Below, piece after piece: positions 1-12,476 of a stretch of 64,000 bases of DNA. A program made the translations under genes and the position numbers. Positions within the stretch are counted from its first letter, which is position 1. Each line of letters begins with the position of its first letter. The notes beneath the pieces were generated by a model. It had not been told where the DNA came from and did not search any database. It worked only from the letters and a program-made list of their open reading frames with translations. Source of the DNA: Epiperipatus broadwayi (lineage: Eukaryota; Onychophora; Udeonychophora; Euonychophora; Peripatidae); assembly GCA_028023455.1 (NCBI GenBank), contig JAQFVV010006837.1, forward strand, positions 64,001 through 128,000, in the 5' to 3' direction.

Positions 1-10
1 GCAGAAAAAA

Positions 11-850
11 ATGGATTTTGTAACCGACTCTAGTGATGGCCCTGTTATAAGTGAGCCTTGGAATTTTGATGTTTCGTGCAGCTCATTTGATGGATTTTCA
101 TTCAGTGAAGATAAATTATATTCAGGTGTGGTACCAAAAAAAAAGAGGAAATTTGAATGCAAGTGCTATACCTTCTCCTGCTCTTCCTACCCCAGGCTTG
201 TCTCCCACTATCCCAGGCCCATCTTCCTGACCAGATCTGAATGACTTTCCTAACGTTATCAGGTCGTCCAATTTTATTGTCTCCAGGGCTCAAGTTTTCC
301 ACCATGAGTGAGTATGCAATTTTGGATTTTTTTCATTTATTATTTGACAGAAAAATATTTGATAAAATTATCCTGGAAACAAATTTGTACGCTGAACAAA
401 AAAAAAGCTCATGATTGGGTCAATTTATCATATCGCGAATTATCTGCATTTTTTGGCTTGATAGTAGGCATTTCTTCCATATTTCCAGTACATGAATTAG
501 ATGACATATGGAGCTCAGATTTGAAAGTAAGGCAACCATGTTTTGCAAATATTGTGACCCAATATAGGTTTTATTCCATATTATCTTGCCTACATTTCAA
601 TGATAATAAAAAAGTGCCAGATGCTAAAAATAAAGATTTTGACAGAGTATAAAAACTTAGGCCAATATAGATTACTGTAATGTAAATTTTAAAGCTGCCT
701 ATCAATTACATAGAGAGGTAGCAGTTGATGAAGCTATAACTAAATTTACTAGTCGTAATAGCATGAAGAGGTTGTTTTCTATTCCCTCATGTCAGCCATT
801 TGATGGCGTTGATGGTAATCAAAAACACATACATATTACGATTCTGGGTC
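11..850 (+). pseudogene. Decayed piggyBac-type transposase (N-terminal half)
   Basis: Remnant of a DDE transposase of the piggyBac/PGBD family, which cuts and pastes DNA at TTAA sites. Seen: an opening reading frame from 11 with an NLS-like PKKKRK stretch; in another frame near 340-400 a segment reading FDRKIFDKIILETNLYAEQ; then from about 400 the frame with LSYRELSAFFGLIVGI, ELDDIWSSD and LSCLHFNDN, which is the usual order of the piggyBac N-terminal domain (aflGl, dyWs, ilr.LHFndn). After stops near 650, about 715-780 reads VDEAITKFTSRNSMKR, matching the block around the first catalytic Asp (iDEsmvkFKGRsslKq). At least three frame changes and several stops break it; the rest of the catalytic domain is missing. 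Family known, inactivity inferred from the breaks. Confidence 0.8.
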
Positions 851-939
851 GGGCCTGTGATTCTATCTATATAAATATCGGCTTTTTTAGTTTTCTAATA
901 GAAAATTAGAGGAACTAATAGTAAATAATATTATTTAAA

Positions 940-3045
940 AAACAAAAATTTTAGAAATTCACATTAAATTTAAAAATGATACCCGAATAATTGTCATTTT
1001 TTGCACAGTAATTAATCATAAAATGGGTTGTTTTTGTTTGTGTACATTATAAAAAGTTACAGTATTTTTTTAATGGAAAATAATATGCAATTATAAATTT
1101 TTCAATTTACACAAAATTTCTACACTCACGCTAAATTTAAAAATGATACCTGAGTAATATGCTTTTTTTTTACAGTAATTAATCAGAAAGTGGGTTCTTT
1201 TTGTTAGTGTGTACCCCTGGGTCTCGTTTTATGCGGATTATTTTAATGCAATTTTAAAGTTATGCAATTCATGGTTCTTCTTAATATCTTTCATATTTCA
1301 TTATATTTATTAGATATCAAAAAATTTAAATTACTAATAACTTACTTTCATTTGAAATACTTTTTTTTTTCTTTCAAAAATATAACATTATATTAGCAGC
1401 TAACGTGAATATGACCTGAAGCAGTATTTAGATTTTTAGCTTCTATATAAATAACCTATTTCTACTAATGAATAAATAATAATAATAGATTTATATTTAC
1501 ATATAAAAATATCGCAATAAATATTCAAAAAATTTAAACTTTTAAAACGTACTTTGTTATATATAACAGAAATAAATAATCTTTTAGATTTTTAAAATAA
1601 AAAACGAAGATTTTATAAACTGAAAATGATCTTTCTAATGATAATGTCTAATATTTTGTTTTGATTGCAATTTGATTTTTTTTTAATATAGAAACAGAAA
1701 ACCATTAATACAGCATAAGACAGAAAGTGGCGCTAGTTGTACATCACATCATGAATAAAAATAAAGTGGCTAACAGGTTTCTCTGGGCATAATTGCTGAG
1801 AGATTCTTGACTTTGTTTAAGGAGAAGCTATAATATATCACATCACATCGACTCTGATTACTTACCAGTTTACAAATGAAAGCTAGCAGTAATGATTAAA
1901 ATATGTATGAAAAATATAAAATTAAATACTGTAGTAATAAAAAAAGTAAAAAAAAGTTTGTCTTGTATTAATTTTTTTCAAATATTTGAAATTTTTTATT
2001 AATCATACTTTAATTGCTTATTTTTTTAATGAGAATTCTGAAAATTACAGCACCTATTCCCCATTTTTCAAGGTAAGTCAAGTCTATTTTTGTGCAATTT
2101 TTTTTAATGTGGGTTTTCTGTGGAACCTATCTACTGCATAAAATGAGACCCAGGTGTATATATAAAAAGTACCATTCTTTAAATACTACATTTAAAAATG
2201 ATACCCGACTATTTTGCATTTTTTTTGGAGAGTAATGAATCAGAAAGTGGATTGTTTTTGTTAGTGAGTAGATATCAAAAGCCATAATATTATTTAAATA
2301 CTAAATTTAAAAATGATATCCGAATAACTTTTTTTGTGGTATTGACAGTAATTAATCAGAAAGCGGATTTTATTTTCTTTGTGTGTATATATATAAAATT
2401 ATGGTTTTATTGAATAGAAAATAATATATAATTCTACATTATTCAATTTACCCACAACATTTAAAAATTCACACTCAATTTTCAAATGATACCCAACTAA
2501 TTGCTTTTTGTTTTTGGACAGTAATTAATCAGAAAGTGGGTTCTTTTTGTTAGTGTGTATATATAAAAAGGATCATCATTGAAATACTCAATTGAAAAAT
2601 GATACCCGACTAATTTCTTTTTTTTTTTTTTGACAGTAATAAATTAGAAAATGGGTTCTTTTTGTTAGTGGGTATATATAAAAAGGTAGCGTTAGTTAAA
2701 TACTAAATTTTAAAATGATACCTGACTATTTTGCATTTTTGTGGACAGTAATTAATCAGAAAGTGGATTCTTTTTGTTACTGTGTATATATAAAAAGTAC
2801 CATAATTCAAATACTACATTAAAAAATCAAACCTGACTAATTTGCTTTTCTTTTTTTGGACAGTAATTAATCAGAAACTGGGTTGTTTTTGTTAATGTGT
2901 GTACATATAAAAAACTAATCTTATTTAAATAGTAAATGTAAAAATAATACCCAACTAATTTTATTTTTTTGGACAGTAATTAATAATCAGACACTGGGTT
3001 GTTTTTGTTTGTGCATATATATCAAAAGTAACTTGTCACAAACAA
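940..3045. repeat. Diverged tandem array, ~114 bp period
   Basis: Units share a core read as AAATTTAAAAATGATACCCG, then after about 30 bases ACAGTAATTAATCAGAAAG, then TGGGTT, a T-rich stretch and TATATATAAAAAG. Core copies lie near 1003, 1172, 2228, 2345, 2515, 2631, 2744, 2858 and 2972. Successive spacings at the right end are 116, 113, 114 and 114 bases. Two longer units (~170) carry an extra A/T block. The array begins right after the piggyBac relic and ends before a minus-strand segment related to it. It is interrupted by the 1214-2154 insertion. I see no coding potential. Confidence 0.85.
1214..2154. mobile_element. Non-autonomous TIR element inserted in the tandem array
   Basis: The left end reads CCCCTGGGTCTCGTTTTATG and the right end, reverse-complemented, CCTGGGTCTCATTTTATGC, giving about 20 bp terminal inverted repeats. 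It is bounded by TGTA at 1210-1213 and TGTA at 2155-2158. Removing 1214-2158 restores an uninterrupted array unit (GTGTATATATAAAAAG), so it is an insertion with a 4 bp target duplication. The 941 bp interior is AT-rich without a transposase reading frame. The superfamily is not assigned. Confidence 0.75.
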
Positions 3046-3530
3046 ATTCTCATGAAAACGTTACTTTTCATGTGATCATCAAAGTACTGCTCTACCACAT
3101 CTGTAAAAGCAATTTTTGAGGGTTACCCATTCGTAATGGAACCTTCATGACATTGTTAATAAAGTTACAATGTAACGGTAGGTTGGAGCACTTGAAAAAA
3201 AAACCTTTGTAATGAAATTTTAAATAATTACGACAGGCTAAAATCCATATATGCTCACACAAAAGTATAGAGAAAATAGACTTTCTAGCATTACGATAAA
3301 GTTAATAACACGATCAACTATGGCAGCCAATAAGACATTTGTCTGTGCTGTTAGCATAGAAAAAAGCCAGACTGGCTCTAGCCGGCAGGACTCTTTCTGT
3401 GTTTTATCATAGAAAGAAGCCTCTTTGGATGGGTGTAGGCCACTGAAATGGTATCTTTCTAGGAATTGATCTAGAAATAGTGCCATTATGTGGTTGACAT
3501 GAGGGAATAAAAAACAACCCATGAAGCATT
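3046..3530 (-). pseudogene. Minus-strand segment related to the piggyBac relic
   Basis: On the minus strand from about 3524 the sequence reads GTTGTTTTTTATTCCCTCAT followed by GTCAACCA and TAATGGC. It closely matches 771-806 on the plus strand (GTTGTTTTCTATTCCCTCAT, GTCAGCCA, GATGGC), and both give an IPSCQP peptide in the same relative frame. A minus-strand open stretch of 94 codons exists at 3238-3522, but it is in a different frame from IPSCQP and resembles nothing I know. The segment may be the other end of a fold-back element or a second degenerate copy. Beyond the ~35 bp block the relationship is not visible. Confidence 0.35.
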
Positions 3531-4783
3531 ATTATTTATATACTATATAGTGCTGACTCAAAGTTAACATCACATCACTAATTAATTTTTTAAACATTTT
3601 ATTCTATTATTTTGGTTTGCTTTGCAATACTTTTATCTTTGTTGCTTTTTACACTAATTTTATGTATATTTTTATCTTTGCTTTTTTTAAATTTATGTAT
3701 AATTTTAATTTTGTTTACTTTTTTTTAATAATTTCATATATAATTTTAATTTATTTTTTTAAATAATAATTTCATATATATTTTTTAGTTTATATATAAG
3801 TTGTTTTTATTGTTTTGTTTTGCTATTTTATTTTGTATATAGTGATTTTTAGTAGTGATTACCACATCATTAATAAATAAAAAAATTATTTACAATAAAA
3901 ATGTTTTTTTTAAATTTTTCCTCATATTTTTTTCTAATATAAATATTAATGAGTAATTTTTTAATAAATTACAAACTTTATTAAGCTCTTTAGTATAATA
4001 TTCAAAATATACTAATCATTGATCAATATTAACTATTTGTTATCAGAGATGTCATATTGGTTGCAAATCCCTGCAAGGACAAATATTTTGCAAGTTTACT
4101 GTGAAAAATGACAAGATACCAATCTCTCTATTTTTTGAAATATTGAAGTGATGGATTGCCTCAAGTAAGTCATATTACATATTATTTTCTTGGAAATTTA
4201 ATGAGGAATGCAGCTAACTTATTAATAAAATTGTCATTTTATAATATAACCATGAAAAAATAGGAATTATGAAATAGTATAAAAATAATTTTTTGAAATA
4301 TTATTACTTTGAATATCAATAGCTATATTTTTTTCAGCTTCATTACATTCTTTGATGTTCAATGTATACAAAAATATATATTAAGTTAAGTTATTATAAA
4401 ATTTGTGGTTTAGCATAATTTTTTAAATTTTCTAGTACAATTAAATCCTCTTCTCCAAACTGCTTTAGTTATTCTAAAACAGAAAAGTACTTTTGTTTTA
4501 TTACATATTGTGAAAGATAGATAATTAAAGTATTGTAAAAAAAAAAAATTATAGCATTTGTACTTGCTAGTATTATCAAAAATTAAACCTAAATCAAAAA
4601 CGGAAAATAATTAAACTTGAATAATAACAATAATATCAACAACAATAACAAGATCTGGAAAATTATAATTCTTACGCAACATACAATATATATATATATA
4701 TAATCACATGATAACATCCCTGAGCTTAATAAATCAATAGAACATCCCTAATCTGTTGCCAAGCAATCTCTATAGATAAAAGG
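3531..4783. other. AT-rich, nothing recognised
   Basis: Low-complexity A/T sequence with a short (TA)n run near 4687-4702. No coding signal, RNA gene or repeat boundary seen. Confidence 0.5.
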
Positions 4784-4885
4784 CTATACATTTCTTTGCA
4801 TTTTCTTTTTTGTTCATAATTTTCACAAATAACTCTATACATTTCTTTGCATTTTCTTTTTTGTTCATAATTTTCACAAATAACT
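4784..4885. repeat. Perfect 51 bp tandem duplication
   Basis: Two adjacent copies of a 51 base unit beginning CTATACATTTCTTTGCATTT: 4784-4834 and 4835-4885. No difference was seen between them, so the duplication is recent or an assembly duplicate. Confidence 0.85.
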
Positions 4886-6370
4886 CTAGGTTTCATATAT
4901 AAAAGTCTTGATGCATTATCCTTTCATCTCCAAAGAATTTATGTTTATCTTGCATTGTTTATACAATCGCATATTTATAGTATAATAAATAAATATATTA
5001 ATTATATATATCTATAAATATTTATTTTACTAATTTCAAAATTAAAAAACAAAGCAAAACAAGTTTTATCATTAGAAAAAAATATCAATAAAATTTTATA
5101 AATACAATAATTTCAAATGTTTTTTTGAATAAATTAAACAGAAATATATACTAGTCATATGGATTTTATAAAAATAACTAATCTATTTTTATATAAACAT
5201 AAAATTGATTTAGTTAAAAAAAAAAAAACTAAAAAATAAATAAATAGGCATTTGAAAACAATATTTGATCTTGTGTAACATTAATATATTATCATTTTAT
5301 TTTATCCACTTAAAAATAAATTCATATATATATAGACTTCAAAAAATGTTGAATATATATATATTTTAAAAAGGAAGTTTTTTCTATTACGTTTTGAAAG
5401 CAATAGAAAAGAAATAAAGCAATCCATTAACTTTTACAGCTGTACATGCATAATAATTTCTTTTTATTTTGAATAGTTATATATAAATGTTGTTAGAAGT
5501 TTAAGATAAACTATATTGTTGCGAAAAAAAACCCCTATAATTATTGTAATTACTGTAAAGTCATATTAATGAAAAACAATTCTGAATTTCTTATACCCAT
5601 CAATCACTAGATAATTGTAATATAAAAATACACATTACAATTAATAACATTTAATTTATCTCAAAGTACAAGTATATAAAGTAAAAGTTAATAATCTTGC
5701 CAAAGTTTCAATGAAAAAAAAAAACTACTGGACGGCTATCAAATTGATCCATTCGTGCTAAATATAAAATTTTAAGTTGCTTTGATCTTTTATTTGTCCT
5801 TGAATTAAAAAAAAAAAAGATTATTTTTATTTAAATTTGGCATAACTGAAATATCATTATTCTACTTTTCATGTTTATCATAATAACTGACAACTTTGAT
5901 TCTGTAGTTATTTAAAAAAATTATCTTTTTGCATTCATTGTTCTTAAAATTATAACAAAGTAAAATTAGAATGTCAATTTATATTTTCTAAATATATTCT
6001 ATTGTTTCAATTTTCATGATATACCGCCCCTACATTTTCATGCAAATAGTTCCTGTATTTTTTTTTTATAATACTATTTTTTAATTTGGATAATCACTAT
6101 TTCATAATTTAAATCGACAGTGATAAATTTAAATTTGAAAAATAAGAATCCAAACAGTAGAAAATATCTTTTGTTTAATTAGATTGAAAAAACAACAACA
6201 GGTATTACATAATAATTAATTAAAAAACACAGATAAAAACATGAAATTGATATTAGTATAATTAGAAAAATAAATAGATACAAAAGTATTACAAAAAAAT
6301 TTGTAATCTTCAATACTTTCTCTTCCTCTTTCTGTCTTTGTTTTTGCTTTTTTTTATATAACATATAATA
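4886..6370. other. AT-rich, nothing recognised
   Basis: Only short A/T homopolymers and (TA)n runs are seen. The short open frame on the minus strand at 6179-6382 is lysine/tyrosine-rich low complexity and is not supported as a gene. Confidence 0.5.
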
Positions 6371-6563
6371 ACAACATTTCACTCTTCTTACACTTTAAAG
6401 CAAAATATGTTTATTTATTCTTTACAGTTTCAACTGTTCCTAGCAGTCTTTGTCAGAAAACAAGTAGGAAATAAGATCTGATGAAGACTGCTAGGAAAAG
6501 TTGAAACTGTAAAGAATAAATAAATACAATTGGCTTTAAAGTGTAAGAAGAGTGAAATGTTGT
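6371..6563. mobile_element. Hairpin element with hammerhead-like motif in both arms
   Basis: Two ~86 bp arms (6371-6456 and 6478-6563) are near-perfect inverted repeats around a 21-base loop. The right arm on the plus strand contains CTGATGA at 6478-6484, then GACTGCTAGG, GTTGAAACTGTA and an AATAAA-type tail. The left arm on the minus strand reads CTGACAA at the same place. CTGATGA followed by GAAAC at this spacing is the catalytic-core signature of hammerhead ribozymes. Here no stem I pairing is visible across the site, so I call it a relic or look-alike. A foldback MITE or Penelope-like terminal repeat are both possible. Confidence 0.6.
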
Positions 6564-8160
6564 AATTATATATTAAATAAAATTTATAATAAAATACTAA
6601 TTATGGATTTTGTAAGATTTATTCTACCTTTTATTTCTTGACATTTACACAAATTTTAATTCAATTTCTGTTAAACAGAACAAACACTAAATACAATATT
6701 TTATGTTCTATACTAAAAAAAAGTGATACAAATGAATTTTCAGATGGATGTGTATTATTTACAATTGGGTAATTTAACTCTGTTTAATAATATTAATTTA
6801 AGCTATGTTAGCTACTTTATGATTCAAAGTTTTATCACACAACTATATTTTAAAAAAACTTTTTCCATTTAAAACTGAAAAAAATCAATTATTTTAATTT
6901 TGATTTAAATTGAAAAAAAAATTGACAATTTTATTTTCTAATAAATTAAGAGATTGAAGTAGTAATTGCAAAGATCATTTTCTTTCCTGAATTTTTTCTT
7001 TCATTCATTTCTTTTTAATATTTAAAATTATTAGTTCAATAAAAAAATAATTTATACTGGGAAAATTTATAGTAGTTAATCTATATTTTAACTTAATCTT
7101 TAAATATTGAATTTTTTTTCCTTGTTCCTGGAATGAAAAAAAAAAAAATTTTAACTTTAGATTTAAATATTGATCAATTTAAACTTTGATTTTTTACACT
7201 GATTAATTTACTATTTCTACTATCCAGTACAATTATTAATAAGTGAGAGTTATTAAAAAAAATTCATATTATATATATATTATACTGACTTAATTATCTT
7301 TATTGACCGTTTAATTATCAAATAAAATTTTCCATTACTTTAAATTAAACAATATATATAATTTAGAAATTAGAATTTTAATTGTTTTTTATATAAACTG
7401 TTTTTGTGTTTTGATTATTTAAGAGGGCGGTTTTTAATTGTATGTGGTTTTTTTTATTATATATATATATTTATAACTTAAAGACTACTGCTAAGGAAAG
7501 TTTCTTTGGAATTAGAAAATCACATGCATGACAACATCTAAGATTTCTTGTAAAATTAGTTTGTGTTTTTTTGTTCCAAAAAAGAAAAAAAAATGAAAGT
7601 AAATTGGCAAAATCCATTGCAGTTCATCTATTGGTCAACGTTTCTTGATATTTAGGTGTCTGATAATTTAAAAATGAATAACTTTTATATAACAGAGTAT
7701 TAAAATTTTTAAAACCAATCAAATATTTATAAAGAATAATTTATACACTATATTGTAAAAACTTTTTCCCCAAAGACTTAACATCAACATTATTATTAAT
7801 GAGAAACAAAATTGATTACAAATGTTTTTTTTTTTTTAAATTATTAAAAAAAACTGTTTTTAAAATCAATTTTATAATTTCTTTTGATGTGTATTTTAAA
7901 AATATAATGACAATAGATTAAAAAAAAATTATTTTGACCACCGTTCTTTATTTAGACAAGTCTGCTTTGACCCAAAGTTAAAAAAGTACACAAAATTCCT
8001 GAACTAAAATCTTTTTAACAAATATACTCAAGAACTCTTTTCTTAATTTTTAATAAAATATGGCTTATATATAATGAATATTTTAAAAATCCAAACACAA
8101 TTTAAATAATTCTTATAATATACTAATTTCAATAAACTAAATTTATATTAAATCAATAAA
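6564..8160. other. AT-rich, nothing recognised
   Basis: No reading frames, inverted repeats of note or RNA genes seen. Scattered A- and T-homopolymers and short (TA)n only. Confidence 0.5.
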
Positions 8161-8650
8161 CATCACATGATCACAATTTCTTATGCATGCTCATAACTGT
8201 TATGAAAACACGCAAAACTCTCCATATAGTAGTGCCACTCAGTGCAAGCCAGAGTAATCAATGGATGCCAATCCTGCTTAATAGGATAGGGGTGGCTATG
8301 GTTATTAAAGAACCAGATATCAAAATGTAAGGGTACTGAACTGAGTTCGAACCTATATGACTATATAAGCTAATAAGCTTGGATTGAAAATATTATTGTT
8401 TTCAATTTTATTCTTATAAGTAGAGATAAAAGGTGGCTGCTGGGGGGTTGCATTAGATTCTAAGATCTAGGTGCAGTGCTCTCAGATCCAAACCTCCTCA
8501 CTGACAAAGGCCACAAGCTAAAAACTAGTCTGAGGATATTGGATGAGTATGCACTAGATAGGGATTTTATGCACAGGCCTTCTGGCATCCATTGATTACT
8601 CTGGATTGCACTGAGTGGCACTACTGCATGGAGAGTTTTGCCTGTTTTAA
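8161..8650 (+). mobile_element. Hammerhead-bearing TIR repeat, copy 1 (retrozyme/PLE-like)
   Basis: A 58 bp inverted repeat (8213-8270 and 8583-8640, about 3 mismatches) encloses a 312 bp interior. Homology to the copy at 43047-43921 starts further left, at 8161 (CATCACATGATCACA), and runs through the whole unit. The interior contains a hammerhead-like fold at 8486-8544. No protein is encoded, so it is non-autonomous. It is comparable in size to the ~200-400 bp units of metazoan retrozymes, but the long terminal inverted repeats are not typical of those and could instead mean a Penelope-type terminal repeat or a TIR MITE that captured a ribozyme. Confidence 0.7.
8486..8544 (+). ncRNA. Hammerhead ribozyme relic (core mutated)
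   Basis: Stem I is intact: outer ATCCAA (8486-8491) pairs with TTGGAT (8539-8544) and inner TCCTCA (8495-8500) pairs perfectly with TGAGGA (8531-8536). The core reads CTGACAA (8501-8507) instead of CTGATGA, and the G of GAAA is A, so two essential positions (G8, G12) are lost. Stem II is GGC/GCT, and stem III with the cleavage trinucleotide reads ACTAGTC (8524-8530). Cleavage is not expected. Compare the better copy at 43765-43823. Confidence 0.65.
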
Positions 8651-11600
8651 ATTTATATTATTCTAATATTTATGATTATCACATGTAATCAAATCAATGT
8701 AATATTATCCCTAAATCAGATATATACCTTACTATGAAAACTACTTTTTTCTCTCATTTTATTTAATAAGTATAAGTAGTTAAAAAATAAAATAGAAAAT
8801 AAATATTGGCAAAAATTGATTATATAATCTATTAACTTTTTATTTTGCAATTAATCTTTTATTTTGAAAATAATTTTTATAATAACTTTTTAATTATTTC
8901 CAATCTATTTATATTATGTTCAAAATAACTATTAACATACACACTATTTTTACTAATACACAATACATTTTATTTATTAAATACTTTTCTAATCATTCCC
9001 TTTGGTTAATATCTAGCAAAAAACAATAGTTACCATTATTATTATATTTTAAACACAAGTACATTTTATATACCTGAAGTCAAGATGTAGTATAGCGGAT
9101 TTGAATACAGATTCTCAAGTTCCCTTCAGCCAACCATTCCAATCTCATTATTGTTATACTATTTATCATTACATTATATGATTCTTTCAGCATTGTACAA
9201 TGAAGGAGAATAATTTCTTATTTCTCTACTCTTAGATTATCTATTTCAAGCTTGAGTAATCAGTGATTTAAACTGCATTAACCTGTGATAAACACAGACT
9301 AATCAAACTTATAATTGACAGAGATAGAGTAGACAATTCAGAAAATGCTTGCTATTCTGCTATTTACTTATTCATCCAATTAATATTTTAATTATATATA
9401 ATTCTAAATACATTGTATTAAAATATTCACATTATTGCTTTTTTTAAAAAAAAAAAAAAATACAATTTTCTATAAAAAAAGTCAGCATGCAATCGATATA
9501 TAAAATATCTAAATGATCATATATCTATATTTCCTTTTTCAAATTCCCATTTTGCTTTTTACCTGTTTCTGAATGCATGTGTGTATATGTATTGACAGAA
9601 TATATCTAATAGCAGCTCGAATTAATTACATTAATATAAAAAAAAAGGTTAATAAAAAAAATTCTTATAAATTGCGTAATAAATGTATAAATTGCTATGT
9701 GTGTATATGCATGTGTACTAGATATAAGATACTCATCACTTAAATACATTGGTCTAAAAAATTAAAAATAAAACTAATCTATACATTCTAATCATGCTTT
9801 TAAATATTTTATAAAGAAAATATACTTTGTAGTAAGCGAATAACAGTAAAATGATAAGTTGTACTAGGTAAAGAAAAAAAATAGTTTTGATGTGCAACAA
9901 GAATTTGAATTGTGTAGTTTATAAAAATATAAAGTATTTTATGACTTTTTCTGATTTTCCTTCTGAATGGGTGTTTTAAATAAATACCTTGCCCATCCTT
10001 ATAGTAAATTAAATGGGAATCTAAATATATTGAAAATTAGAGGTTATTAAAATTAACAAAGTTATTGATCAATTTTTAAAGGTCTGTAATGATGGTTTTT
10101 CTTTCTTCCTACTGCTATCATAAAACAGAAATAAAGGAAAAAATATATATACTGTTTTTATATCATAATTTAAGGAGTGAAAAAAATGTTTATCAATAAA
10201 CATGTTGGACAGAAAATCTATTGTTTGGAAAACATCTGTTGAACAATAAATGTAAAAAATAACAAGTGGGGTATAAATAGGTCAAAAACAATCAGCTATG
10301 ACAGTCTAGTCCAATCTAGTTTAGTCTATTCCAAACTTCAATTCAAGAAGTAATGTTGTAGTGATCCATAAAAAAAAAACCACTAGTTAAAACAATTTTC
10401 CACCATACTGCCATGCCATGCGACCATTAAAAGTATTTTTCAATATTAAGATCCAGCACAGCAATTATAATATTGACCAGCAGAAGATCATCTAGCACGT
10501 ATGGCTAGAAACCAACATCTACACCAGTCAAAACACTCAGAGTGATGCAATCAGATACAGAAACTAAGGCTGAAGTTTGTTAAAACAAACCATTACCTGC
10601 TTTAATCATGCCATAAGAAGAGAAGTGGACTGTGCCATAATATCTATCAATCCTACATATAGCATATCTAACATCATCAATGCCTATGAATGATAACTAC
10701 TATTCTGGAGGAACTAATTAGGAATTATTCATAAATATAAAAAATTATTTGCAAAAAATCATGGTTTTAAACTTTACACTTGGTAAGACTTTATTCTCTA
10801 ATGATGATTATTTTTATTATCTTTACTATTTGGTATTATATTTCTTAATAGTTGCAAATATATAAGCAACCAGTTTAAATATCTATTGTTAATAAATTGT
10901 TAACTGATTAGTATTATTAATTAACTTAGCTTGTGTTTGCCTATGGAACTCGTTTCAAATATAATGCTATGAACATCCCATATGCTATTAATGTCCACAA
11001 CCTTGAGAAATCATGCAATCCACTGGGGACATGCAGAAATAATGGTAATAATTTATAAATTATAATGATCAGGCATTAATACATTTTCCAAATGTACACT
11101 TTCTATTTAGAAGATTTGACATCTTAAAGTTTTATTTTTCTATTATTATTGAGACTAAAAGAAACAAATAAAAATACTACTGGGAGCAATTGTATTTAGT
11201 GTAATTTTTAGTGCTATGAAAAAATATCATCAATAGATGTTTGGTTAATATAATTATATATATTTGAATTTACACATTTTTATTCGAATGTTTATTAAAT
11301 AAATATATTTATTATTTTTGTATACCTATTGTTCCATTAGATTTGGAGCATAACGGTTACAAATTGTCGTTATATGTTTGCACAAATATAAATATATATA
11401 TATATGCTACATTTGCCATTTAAAAAATAGTCTTAATTTTAAATAATTTCTCTAAATATATATATAAAATCTTCAGGCAGATTTCATCTTTAAAACATAT
11501 TCCAAGCTCTCTTATTATAAAAAGAAGTTCAAACTTTATAGTGAGATTAATTTAATACTTTAAAAAGTATAAATGTAACATTCGTGAAATGACTTTTTTT

Positions 11601-11825
11601 TTAAAATAATAATTTCCGATTTAGATTTTTTTATCATTAAAACACACGTACGGATTACAAAAAAAAAAGGAGTGTGTGTTTAAAATTTGTATAGAGCATG
11701 TTTTTTATTGATATATCGTTATGAAAATATGCAAGCTATTGAGATAGATCAAATTATTTAAAAGTTTATAAATCACTCTTCTGTATAAATACATATCTGC
11801 GAGTAAATATATATATATACACACA
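8651..11825. other. AT-rich; a more complex patch at 10290-10700, otherwise nothing
   Basis: Mostly A/T low complexity. The interval 10290-10700 has more balanced composition and contains AGAAGATCATCT followed by TAGAAACC near 10484-10520, faintly like the hammerhead/Penelope terminal motif seen elsewhere here. It has no reading frame. A tRNA-like box A string (TAGTATAGCGG) occurs near 9092, without the rest of a tRNA. Confidence 0.4.
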
Positions 11826-11880
11826 CATCACATGAGTGGCAATACTTATAAAGAGTTTCGCCTGTTTTAAATATATATAT
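11826..11880 (+). repeat. Fragment of the 8.2 kb hammerhead-repeat right end
   Basis: CATGAGTGGCAATACT, GAGTTTCGCCTG and TTTTAAATATATAT match the right terminal repeat of the 8161-8650 element (TGAGTGGCACTACT, GAGTTTTGCCTG, TTTTAAATTTATAT). About 50 bases are preserved, without the ribozyme. Confidence 0.45.
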
Positions 11881-12134
11881 ATATTTAAATTCTAACAAAA
11901 TATGATAATACTTTTTACCATGTATTGAATACTTTTTAACACTGTTTATATTATATTGCACAATAACATTTTAATGTAAAGTCAAATAATCAAAAAAAAA
12001 AAAAAACCCCTCAGAAATACCACTATTAACTTTGATTACATTTCAATTGTTTTAGACAATAGATAAATAAAAGTTTATGTACAAAAATAATCATTATGAT
12101 AACATTTATTTGTTTATGTAACATATAAAATGGA

Positions 12135-12235
12135 TTTTATTGTGCTGTGTGGCTTAATGAAATAGTATAATGGTGAATCCAAGAGTTAAAGGTTTATGGA
12201 ATTGATTCCGAGTTATGTAAAAGAAAAAGACGTCA
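12135..12235 (+). repeat. Possible degenerate tRNA-derived SINE head
   Basis: A box A-like TAGTATAATGG lies about 38 bases before a box B-like GGAATTGATTCCGAG, which is tRNA-like spacing. The acceptor pairing is not convincing and no target duplication was found. A similar box A string occurs on the minus strand near 37937. Confidence 0.3.
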
Positions 12236-12459
12236 ATGGCTGAGCTTATAATGGTCTTTTGAATATTTGGATATTACATGACCCAAAACAACTAACAATA
12301 GAATTATTATTGTTGGACACTTAAAATGATATATAAATTTATGCATTACTTGATATCTATTACTTTAATTCTTTAAAATTATAAATCTCGTGATACAAAT
12401 ATTTTCAAGAGTAAAAATTGTTAAATATGTCTGCCACTGATGATAGGCAGTAGACTGTT

Positions 12460-12476
12460 CACACACACACACACAA
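12460..12476. repeat. (CA)n microsatellite
   Basis: A short run of alternating C and A (about 8 repeats). Confidence 0.9.

Noticed and set aside
6179-6382. Minus-strand membrane-like peptide
   Set aside because: Low-complexity A/T sequence running into the hairpin arm; hydrophobicity follows from T-rich codons.
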